Assembly (NCBI GenBank): GCA_028753945.1
Contig: JAPNXP010000017.1
Coordinates: forward strand, 1,674,001-1,738,000
Source of the DNA: Hexactinellida sp. DTS-2022
Lineage: Eukaryota; Porifera; Hexactinellida
Reading direction: 5' to 3'
DNA length: 64,000 bases
Positions 52,601 to 64,000 of the stretch are shown one piece after another. Below the pieces are notes generated by a model that was not told the origin of the DNA, ran no database searches, and saw nothing but the letters and a program-made list of their open reading frames with translations. A program made the translations under genes and the position numbers. Each line of letters begins with the position of its first letter. Positions within the stretch are counted from its first letter, which is position 1.

Positions 52601-55600
52601 AAGTCCCTAGGGTTGTCCACATCAATTGACGACACGTATAGCCTTAGCAACAACAACTACCTATTGCAATGTCTTTTAGAGATGAACAGCACTGCCGCGG
52701 GAACCGGTAGGCTATGGCAGACAAAGGATAACGCATTTCGGAAGTCTTCTGAGATATTAAGCTCCCTCCCATACACACTCGACTCCCCAGCCCTTGGTAG
52801 TAGGGAGCACTCCTCACTCCTGGCTGGTATCAATGTCGGTGACAGACCCGTGGACACCGAAGGGCTGCTTACTAACTCGCCGCTACTACTTGTATTAGAC
52901 AGAGAGATTGAACTGTACCAGCGTCTGCTAGCGGTGATAACTAACAGCCTAGCGGAACTACAACACTCTAAGAACAGCGGTATTCTGTTGTCGAGTCGGC
53001 TGGAGGAGCTGTATAGGGATATTAACAATGACGTAGTACCCAAACAGTGGAGATCTGTTTGCTACCCCACCACTAGGAAGCTAGGCGCGTTTATAATCGA
53101 CCTCAAACAGCGTTGTAACTTCTTCTCCGGCTGGTCGAACCTCTTGCACTCCCCGCGCGCAGCGGACACTGGCACCAACTCTCCGATTCCTCCCGAGGTC
53201 ATGTCACGCCCCCGCAGCTTCTGGCTGAGCGCCTTCTTCAACCCGAACTGTTTCCTGACTGCCCTGAAGCAGGACTACAGTCGGCAGTTTAACCATCCCC
53301 TCGAGAGGATTAAGTTCCAGGTGCGGGCTCTGATTGAGCGTCGCTCACAGAGTGTGTACCTGCCCTCATCGGAGGAGGCCACACTCGGGTTTATCCCTGG
53401 ATACGAATCTCAGCACGGCGCGTTGGTACACGGGTTGTACTTAGAGGGCTGTAAATGGGACTCGCATGTGCTGCAGGGGGGACTGACAACTGTAAATGTT
53501 AAATCTCTCAGTCGACTCCCCTCGCTTCATTTCATGCCTATACTCACTGAGAAGAAACACTCCAGAAAGCATTACCATTACAAAATGCCTGTGTACTATA
53601 CTTCTGACCGTTCTAATAACCAGTCGAATAGTGCTCCAATTACGTACATTAATCTTCCCAGTGTCAAGCCCCCTGACATCCTGTGTCTAGCTAACGCTGC
53701 TATTCTCCTCTCTCCCCCTTTCTCCACAGAGTCTACTTAACCCGGTCACTATCCTTATCTATAGTCAGCTCGTTTCACTTTTTATTTTTCAGTATTAATT
53801 AAAGAATTATTTATCTTTCTGTTACATTGCAATGTTATCCACGCCAGTCTATTCTATTACAGTTTTTATTGTGCCACTATACTATACTATATTATAGTTG
53901 TACAGTTCTAATTTGGGGTTGACTGAGTAGTTGATAGCGTTTTCATATAAGGGGTGCACTTGCCCCCTGCTCTTCAAGTGCCCTAGAAAAACCACTTACA
54001 CAACGAAGTTTTAATTTATGCCTGCTTAAGAATTTATATATCCCAGGTTGTCCCCCTTGCATGCAAATCCTGTATGAAACACTGGTTAACATTTCAATCA
54101 AATTCCACTCGATTCCACTATTCAGTCGATTTTAGTAAATCCACTAGATTCCACCATTCAGTCGATTTTAGTAAATCCACTAGATTCCACCGTACAGTCA
54201 ATCCCTTCTAATCTCACTGCTTTGTTAGGATATGGCAAATTACAAGGGTCTGTCTGAAAATAGAGTATTCTAAAATGCTAATTTCCTAAATTATTGACTT
54301 TTAACAAATATATTTTCAAATTCCAACACCTTGTTAACACCTCTTTGAGTCTAGTAAACACCAAAGAATTGGCCTATTATGTGGCTTCCTCACTAATAGG
54401 AGCTAATAGTTACAATTGTTATCCGACTTCAATAACAAATGACGAATTTTTGTCACTTATTTATTGTTGTTTTATAGGCTTTCGACCTAAATAACATCTC
54501 GTGTTCTGTTTTATTTCTCAGTTTTTCTTCTTTAGTAACTATAACACTGATTTTATTCGAATAATGTTTTATTGTTCTCCAAGATATATTGCATCAAAAC
54601 GTTAGGTAACTTTTGTATCTTGTACCATTTATTCCATTTTTACCAAAATATCGACTAAGATCATTATACTAGTACATCAATTTTCAAATTACTGTATATA
54701 TTTTTGCATTATTTGTCTATGGACAATTCTTTTTGCAATATGTAGTTGTAGCTTTTCGTTTGGATTTTATACAATCATAAATATGTTTAGTAAATATTGT
54801 TATAATTATGTATGAAACGTAACTTGCGTCTGCTATTGCGAAATATCGCACATTCGCAATAGATTACCTTTCTTTCAGTCTCCAGGTAGTTCTTCGCTAA
54901 AATGATTGCTTCTCTAATTCGTCCATTCATTCCCATCTGCTCCAAAATATTCACATCTCCAGTTCGCAACTTCTCGGTCGAACTTCCAATCCAACAGATA
55001 ATATTCGATCGCTATAAAGACAGTACAGGCAGCCTCCGTATATATTCTGTGATGGATGAATTAGAAAGCAATGGTTTGTCTATGAAGGATTTACGACTGA
55101 AAGAGACGGCGAAGAAATTTAAAAAATCTATCGAATCAGGTGACGTCACTGTCAAATTCGAAGAATTTTGTGAGATGATCAATCCTTGTCTACCTCTAAT
55201 TTCAAAAGCTTTCCAAGGAAGATTAATATTTCCAAACTTCAAGGATTTTAGAGACAAAATAAATACAATTTTCGAAGAGCTCTCACCTGACTCGAGCGGA
55301 AACATTTCTCCCGATACTCCCGAGCTCCGTGATTTCACGGCTGAACACTGGGGACTGAGTGTCTGTACTATTGATGGCCAGCAAGAATCCTGCGGGAATT
55401 ATGATACTTTCTTCCCTGCACAGTCCTGTATTAATCCAATTACTTATGGGTACGCGCTTACTTTATTGGGTGAGGAGTTCGTTCATCAGTACGTGGGCCA
55501 TGAACCAACTGCATTCCTACACGATAACGTACATTTAGCGGACAACGGACTTCCTCATAACCCAATGATTAACTCGGGCGCTCTCTCCATTACTTCTATC

Positions 55601-58600
55601 CTGCATCCAGAGCTGCCGCTGGCTGACAGGATCGTCACAATCTTATCACTGATTGAGAAATGCGCTGGGATTTCACCTCTCTCCGTCGACATACCTACTT
55701 ACATTTCAGAAAAAGGTTCCGCTTTTCGTTCTTATAGTTTGGCTTACTTAATGCAATCTAAAAAAGTGTTTCCCAAAGGCACTGACATTCTTAAGGTGCT
55801 CAACTTGTATTTTCAAATGTCAGCTATTCAAGTTAACTGCGACATAATGTCTCGCATCGCTGCCACTATTGCCAACTACGGAGTTAATCCTTTCACGGGC
55901 GAGAGAGTGTTTAGCGATTCGGCTGTGGAGCGAATGCTCAGTCTTATGAACAGCTGTGGCCTCTACAATTCGTCTAGCTCTTTTGCTTTTGAAGTTGGGA
56001 TTCCTTCTAAGTCCAACATTATAGGCTGTATTTTCTCTGTTGTCCCGGGTAAGCTCGGCTACTGTGCATGGTCGCCTTCCCTTGACGAGAAGGGGAATAG
56101 CGTGCGAGGAATTGAGTTCAACAAACAGCTCGTCCGGGAGTTTAACTTCCACATATTTAACTCAACAGACTCTACAGATAAAGACCCTCGTTTCGCCAGC
56201 TACTATCTACCAGAGCACCGAATAACCGCTATGCTATACGCTGCCAAATACGGATCAGTTGGCACCCTACAGAAATACTTCTTCTCCGGTTACAGTTTGG
56301 ATGTTGTGGACTATGACAGCAGAGCTCCGCTGCATATCGCAGCTTCCGAGGGACACATGGAAGCCACTAAGTTCCTCGTTGATTGTTGTGGTGTTGATGT
56401 TAACATTAAAGATCGATGGGGCCAAACTCCTCTCGACGGGTCTAGACAAGCCGGGTTTGAAGAGATCTGTGATTATCTGATATTGAATGGTGCCAAAGCT
56501 GGGACAGATTAACTCTAGCTCTTATACTATATTTTTATCTTATTAGCTTTGTTGAGTTCAATTATAGTCACTTTATTCTCTGCTCACCATTGAGTATCTT
56601 TTATTTTCCGGAGCAACATTCTTTCATCAAAAAGTAAACTCCCATTATACCGAAGTCGGATATAACGAAATACCCGCTTATAACGAAGTTAAATATATTC
56701 TTCCTAAATATATAGTAGTTGATTTACTCCGCTTATTTTGAGCAAACGAATTGTCTCTTGGCTTCGGGATAACGGGAATTCGCTGTGCTTTTGGTAGTTA
56801 TTGAATCTGCTGATTTTTATATTTAAATGAGTTTACGGTATGCTGGAAATGGTTCGAAAAACCAAAACTGGAAATTGTTCGAAAAACCAAAACCGGAAAT
56901 TGTTCGAATTTTTTAGTGTTGCTGCACCATGGATATGAGAAAATCCCGGCTTGAATCCATGGTCCAACAATACAAAATGAAATTCGAACTATTTCCTTTT
57001 TTGTTCGAACTATTTCCTATTTTGAAAAATTCGAACCATTTCCGCATTACCTTTAATACTTACTTTTACAAGCTATAGTTCGTAAGACTACGTTGTGATT
57101 TATAAGTAATCTTTAGTTTGTATAAGGAGTGTGTTGTCCAGCTTCATTACTAAAGTTGGGTTCATCTTAATGGCAATTGAACTAATGACAAGAGTGATTT
57201 GATAACAAGCCACTAGATCCCAAGAAAAAATACTTTGTTAATTCAGTTCCTCTAATAGCAAATTTGTTTATCACAAACAGAGGTTTATTATTAAAACTTC
57301 TTACTGATTACTAATAACGATGATGTATTATTACAGGTAATGCAATCCAGAAATAATAGAGGAGTTTTAGTAGAGTTTTGGGCCAGAGGGTGTTTCTATG
57401 TAATCTATGAACATCATCAGTTTATCCTAAGTAATTTCAGCTCAATGTTTAAAATCATAATTCGCTTACATCAAGTGGCAAGCATGATGTTGTTTCACCA
57501 TTTCTTCCTACTGTAATCCTAGATTCATAAATGGCGCTATAATTATTAGTATTCCATCTGTTGTTATTGCAAAAACTCAGAGCTTAATATTTATTCTTAA
57601 TTAATTAAGTTATATAAGTATCCATTTCTACGCTGCAGTATATTAACTAGTATAATAATGTTGTTGGTAGTTTCAGCTGGTTTCGGTTACCTCAGCGCTG
57701 TAATGAGATAACTTGGGTGAAAACATCAGGATTAGTGATGATACAACAAGCATACTCTTATAGTTATAGTAATTAATCGGATGAGAATTCAACCTCTAAC
57801 ACGTGTTTTACAAATCTTTGCATTAAAATAAATATCTATCCAATAGGGCATTAAGATCTTTCGATCCATATCCTCGATCGGATCGCGATCCTTTTTTTGG
57901 GTTTATAGGTCCTTTTATAAACTTGGAAAGTGATCGAGATTTGATGGAAGTTTTACTAGCAAATGATCTCGATCTTTTTCCAGATTAATTAAACGGGTTA
58001 ATTTTGCATAATATCAAAATTAACTTCTTCTTAATTAATAATTTACAATCTACAATCATATATTTACACATTTATAAGTGCATAAGACGAGCCCTTTGGC
58101 TCAAATACTATCAATATCTCTTTGATTTTTGATTGAACTATCAAAGGATCGTGATCGGATGTAGATCCTTGTTGAAACTAGATCGTGATGGGGACGCAAT
58201 CCTTTTTTTCAGAAAGTTATTTCGTAATTTAGTTACTGTCATCTGAATAAATCCAACTTTCTAAACAATGATTTATTCATTTCAGTGAAGTAGACATTAC
58301 TTATACAGAAATGTTTCCAGTTTGCCGTGTCTATTCCTTTGCGACTACATGTGATGCACTATTAGTATTTTACATTTGACCGGCCCATTAAACCAATGTA
58401 AATTCCCGTTGTCCTATAATATGAATACTGTCACCCGACCATTTTACGACAATAACTTTTTTAGCACGACATACCACAGGAAAGTGTTTCCAGACTATAG
58501 CTATTCTTAGAATAAAATGCACTGTCATCCATCGACTTATGACAAAACATGAGTTCCTTTGAAATCTGATCGTTTGTTAACACAACAAATTCTTATTCTA

Positions 58601-61600
58601 TTTTTAAACTCAACACAGTATGGTATAATAATGGCCACTAAGTTACATGGTCAATGACTCATTATTGAACATACATCACTGCCCGATTCAGTGTGGACTG
58701 TATAATATGCTGAGTAACCTTAATGGAATTCTACAGAGCTTACCTACTCTTTCATCACAAAGTTAGCCTATTCTTAGTCGCTGTTCAGGTATAAAACAAA
58801 CTTGCAGGGTTACACTAATTGAACTTCATCTTGCATTCTAATTCAAATAACCTATTCAGCCTCAATTTATTATTTATACCATCATGTCCGGACCGATCGG
58901 CGCCAGTGCCAGAAGCTCAATGTCCTCTCCGAGTCTCTCTTCCAGTCTTCAGAACGCGCAGAGCTCCTCAATGGAGTCCCTCGAGAGTTCCTACTCCACC
59001 ACTGGGAGCGCCACTGGGGACAGCGACACCGCGCGCATAACCTATGTCCTCCAAGAGAACAACACTCTCAAGAGCGAAGTCGAGCTGCTGAAGAATAAAG
59101 TGACCTCCCTCACGTCTGAGAACGTCTCCCTCAAAGCCAACAGCGTTTCTATACAAGCGATGGCGGAGCAGGAAGAGGAGTACATCAGCAACAAACTTCT
59201 GAAGAAAATACAAATTCTGAAGAAGGAAAAAGAGGTCCTCGCTATGAACTATGAGCAGGAAGAGGAATTCCTTACCAACGACTTGCAGCGAAAGCTGGAC
59301 AAGCTGCGGCAAGAGAAGCTGCAGCTAGAGCAGGCCTTGGATCACGAGCTGCAAGAGAACCAAGTGACCACCCTGATGAAGAAGGTAACCGACCTAGAGG
59401 CGATAACTAAGACCAAACAGAAGGATCTGGACAGACTCAAGCACGAGAAAGTAGAGCTAGAGAATGCTCTCGAGCAGGAGCAGGAGATGCTCGTTAACAA
59501 GCTCTACAAACAGATGGAGAAGGTGGAGAAGGAGAAGCGAGAGCTGGAAGATAAGCTCGGACGCGTCTCCAGTCCGAGCTCCTCTCCCGGGCGCGCCTCC
59601 CACTTACACGAGCACAAGACCAGCACCGGCAGCAACTCAAGTGTGGACGAGGGCACTCAGCTGGCCGTGAGGTGCCGCAGCCTCGAGTCGGAGGTGCGAC
59701 ACCTGAAGCGACTGCTGATGGAGAGCGAGTCCCGACAGAGCTCGCGTCTGGCGCACCTCGAGTTCGAGGAGAAGGGCCTGCGCGACCAGAACATGCTGCT
59801 GCTCAAGCGACTGCGCCGCGAGATGGAGCGCAGCGAGGCGCTCTGTCGCACCCTCTCCGAGTCCGAGTCCTCCCTAGAGATGGAGGAAGAGAAGATATTC
59901 AACGAGAACAGAGCCCGCTGCGCCTCCCCTACCGTCCCCTACTCGCCCTCCCCGACCCGCCGGACGCTCTCCCCCGCCACCTACGCGCACGTCACGAGTC
60001 TAGCGCCCGCCTTCTCGCGTACGGGCTCGCTCGGAAGCTCTAACCCCAACCTGGCGCTCAACTCCGTGCGTCGCACCTACAGCAACGACGTACCCAAGCC
60101 AGTTAGAAACAAGAAAGAAACAATGATGTAGTGTGACGTAACTCCCCTCTCTACTGTAGATATCTATTTTACTACCCTTTTACATAAGCTTATTGTACGT
60201 CTGTAATTATCCGTACTGATCACGGTAGCGTGGTATCAATAGTACTGCTGACCAATTCTACTCAGTGATTTATCGTACTCTAGTGGAACTTTTATTTAGA
60301 GTTTTATCTATTTTGATTTTGGTTATTAATCAGCACGTCTATCCCTATCACTGATTATTCTCACTTTGTTGTTAGTGTTACTGTTCATGTTCTGATTAAC
60401 AATTATTTCGATTCACCTCAAAATTTTATCATTTTTATTACCACTTTTCTACACTTTTTCCTATAGTGCGCCTTACATACTTTGACTACAGATAGAGCAT
60501 AAACATTGGCTGTGGCCCCCCTTAGCCAAAAGACAACAACATTATAGGCGTACAAAATTCAGGGTTTTTTTATTATAGGCACGTCACTCCTGGTAATTGC
60601 CTGCGTCCATAAAGCCCGTAAATCCTTTCAGCCATTAATTAATGATAAATGAGACTCGACAATGAAGCGAGTGATAGAAATGTATGACCTAATGTGTCTA
60701 CTTCATCACAAGTCTAATGCTAATGGAATTTTCCTGTTACCTGCAAAGGATATCTATTGTTTTACCGAATCTCGTCAAGGTTTTCCCAAGAATAGAATTT
60801 GATGTGAACTTGTGAAGTCCTAAATTCAGTTATTATACGACGAAACATTATATTTAGTTCACAACAAGCCCCATACACAGTGAATCCATAGACTCTTCTG
60901 CTAACACAGTTACTGTACTATGTGCAAATCTGGCTATTGTGTGGGAAACCTTTTTGGATAATTTGAAGAATTCTATATTTGGTCATTTAATTTCATATTT
61001 TCTGAAAATTTGTAACAAGACTAAATGTTACTTGTCGATAGTATCAAGTTAATTGGTCCTTTTATCGTGAGTACGTATTAAACGAAATTTCCTTTTATAT
61101 TTCTACGGTCCAGTGCAGTGTATTTCTAACAAAATCTCTAATCATAAAAAGTGTCAGATTGTATCTAACAAAATGACTAATGCACGTGCTTATTTAATAG
61201 TAGAGATTAATGAGATGTTCTGATATAAAGTATTATTATCACGAAACAAATAAATAACAAATTAATACCAAATTAGAGCTGGGTGTTAGAGGTTTTTAGC
61301 GTTGCAGAAATTAGTAGAGTAGATTAGGGGAGAACAGAGTTAGTAAAAATATTGTACGAATAATCCAATCAAACTTATGACTCCATATCCAAAGAACACT
61401 GCAGCCGCCCCGATATATTCCACTAGCAATGGTGCTATGACTTCGTTGAAATAGCCACTTATGTAGCTAACACATATAACGATACCCGCTGACACGCGAG
61501 TGTAGTGGCGATGTAATATTTCGCCGAACAGCCAATAAGATAGAGATCCAACGCCTAGAGCCATTGCGAATGCAAAGCCACTAATTAATAGGATAAGCGA

Positions 61601-64000
61601 GTATTCTAATATATCACAGATAATCGCTTCCGTTGGGTTATTAGAACAATGGAATATGTTGAGTGAGAGATAAAACACTAATCCCAACAATACATTACAT
61701 AGGAACTGTACAAATGTTGTCACCATAAGCAACTTCTTCCAGTTAACCTTGTGGCTTATACAAACAAATACAACGCTGCCGAAAAATAGAAATATACCAT
61801 AGAACAGAGATACCACTTGGGGATTAATGTTGACACCTTCTTCAAGTATATGTGATGAGTAAGATAAGAGCAATTCATACCCAGAAGATGTTTTGTAAAT
61901 ATGGATGGTGCTACAAACTAACATCGGACGTATCACTGGCCATACAAAGTAGCTGGATAGCTTTTGTTTGATTGTTGTATCAAGGTTTATATACTTTACT
62001 TCTGTCAAACATTCATAATTAGTGTCGTAGTCGTAAAAATATTTATTTGCCTTTTTCGCTTTTTCTATGTAACCTTTCTTTTTCAACCACTTCGGACTCT
62101 CTGGTAAGAACACTTGGTTCAAGACAACAAAAAATATGATAATCATGTAGACAACCGCTAGCCAGCGAAAATTCATCCAAATCCCTAACAAATAGCAGAA
62201 TAAAACACCAAACCGTACAGTCAAGCCAAATATGGACCCGTAGAACTTCCTCAGGTGGGGAGGAGATATTTCTGCGTTGTATACAGCACCACAGGATAAC
62301 CCACTCCCGCTATACACTCCAATCAGTCCCTTTGCTATAATCATACTCCAAGCATCATGACCTAACACGAGTAGAAAACCACCGATAATAGGAAGCGGAG
62401 ATAAGATTATGAGAACAGTTTTACAACCCAGCCACTCACTAATCGGGCCTACAACTAATGAACTCAGTATTGCGCTTAGAAAGGTTGTAGAAACGAAGAA
62501 AGGGTAGAGGTTTTCTGTAAAAATTCTTTTCTTCAATAAATCGTCTTCAATTGGAGATGAATAACAATCCATGTATGCAACAGTCAAGTAAATCAATGTT
62601 GTTATCATGCAAGCATGAAAAACTCTGAGAGATTTAATACTGGGTAAGGACATAATGTAACTGTATTGAGATTTGCAAGTTATAAACCATCACTTATTCA
62701 TTAATTTTATACTATTAAACACTATCAGGTGATTTTCTATAAATGGGGCATTCGTACTTAAGGTGCGTGTTTATCATGTATACAATACAACATAATCACT
62801 ATAATGAAGCTAACGTCCCATTGTCATTTTCCTATTGTTATAGAACGTGGATAATTATATTCATACGTTTTTAAATTAATTGTGCTTAATGGTATCCATA
62901 CAAAGTGGCATATCACTGTGTCAAATGTGAACTTTGTACGCATGTGTCCTTAAGTCTTAATGGTAAAAACCAGGTGGGATTAACCCGGGATGTCAGACAA
63001 TAAACTGAACACTCACACGCCTATTATACGTCATTATCGACAATAAGTTCTATAGTTGAAACCTCGTACGCTTCGGAATTTTATTTCCAGTAGCACTATC
63101 ATCAAAAATATCTGTGTTAATTAATTATCAAAATACGACATCAAAATTGACTAAATGATATAATATTTAGCAGTGAATAAGTGGGATGAGTCTTGTGGTA
63201 GTCGGCGGTGGGTTGGTGGGGTCGATGCATGCGCTTATGCTCGCCAAGTTAGGCTATGAAGTTAAACTATTCGACCTACGAATGGACCCCAGGGAGGGGG
63301 AAGAGGAGGGAAAGAGCATCAATCTGGCCCTCTCTGCGAGAGGCAGATTAGCGCTGAGTTTAGTTGAGTGCGAGGACGAGGTTTTAGATAAGTCAGTTGC
63401 GATGCGCGGACGCTACATACACAATAAGGATGGCAGCCATTTCACACTTCCATACAGTCCGAAAGGCGAATGCATTTATTCGGTAAACCGCAAACAGCTG
63501 AATGAGCTCCTGCTCAAAAAGGCAGATCAGGCTGGGGTTAAGGTATACTTCAGGCATAAGTGTGTGTCCGTTAATTTCGCCTATAATACAGTTGTGTTCG
63601 AAATGTTGGACGAATTGGACACTAACAACAATCCTTCTATTTTAAAGGTGAAGTATGATTTTATATTCGGTTGTGACGGCGCGCATTCAGTAGTGAGGAA
63701 GGAAATGATTTCGAGTATAGACTTGTTCTCGCAGGAATTCATCCAGCATGATTATAAAGAACTTGAAATTCCGGTTAAAGATGGCGATTTCGCTCTTGAT
63801 CATAACTACCTGCATATTTGGCCTCGTAACGAGCATATGTTGATCGCTCTGGGAAATCAAGATAAGTCATTCACCTTAACTCTCTTCTTGCCTCGATCCA
63901 TCTTCTCCAGTCTAAACACAAACCAGGCAGTCAAGGACTTTTTCCAAGATAATTTCCCTGATGCAGTCGATCTTATCGGAGTTAGAAAGTTGACGGATGA

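Overview
This is nuclear DNA of a ciliated animal. Genes on both strands are split by GT-AG introns. Septin, tektin-2, an axonemal dynein heavy chain, a MATE/SLC47-type transporter, glutaminase with ankyrin repeats, CCDC6, RMC1 and kynurenine 3-monooxygenase together point to Metazoa. All reading frames use the standard code. Exons are GC-rich in an AT-rich background. I cannot assign a phylum from the sequence alone.

Layout. 1-8927: 3' part of a septin gene (+), with a complete CDC20/fizzy gene on the opposite strand inside one intron. 9566-14199: a MOCOS-like PLP enzyme and serine hydroxymethyltransferase, both minus. 14471-19656: tektin-2 (minus), whose 3.7-kb intron holds an intronless divergent actin (+) and an intronless MATE transporter (minus). 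20025-21112: a phytanoyl-CoA-dioxygenase-family enzyme. 21197-23550: a 44-bp palindromic satellite, followed by two inverted-repeat elements. 24337-53740: NDUFS1, RMC1, TAMM41 and a 28-exon dynein heavy chain run head to tail with gaps of about 420, 180 and 100 bp. 54902-64000: glutaminase-like, CCDC6, a sugar-porter-type MFS protein and the 5' part of KMO.

Two things stand out. First, at least 11 of the 27 dynein introns contain a short pogo/Tigger-like inverted-repeat element, and in several the element fills most of the intron, which is the pattern expected if transposons had generated introns. One copy has been split by a 3.4-kb Ginger-type DNA transposon with identical 225-bp terminal inverted repeats, a GAAC target duplication and an integrase fused to a ubiquitin-protease-like domain. 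Second, many start codons lie just downstream of a sequence that looks like a 3' splice site. With the tight NDUFS1-RMC1-TAMM41-DNAH tandem, this suggests spliced-leader trans-splicing and operon-like transcription.

The glutaminase-like and actin-like proteins have intact frames but lack key catalytic residues. The intron content is bimodal: septin and dynein are intron-rich, while NDUFS1, RMC1, TAMM41, actin-like, MATE, GLS, CCDC6 and MFS have none. Exon boundaries were placed by hand from splice motifs, phase and family resemblance; no alignment was run.
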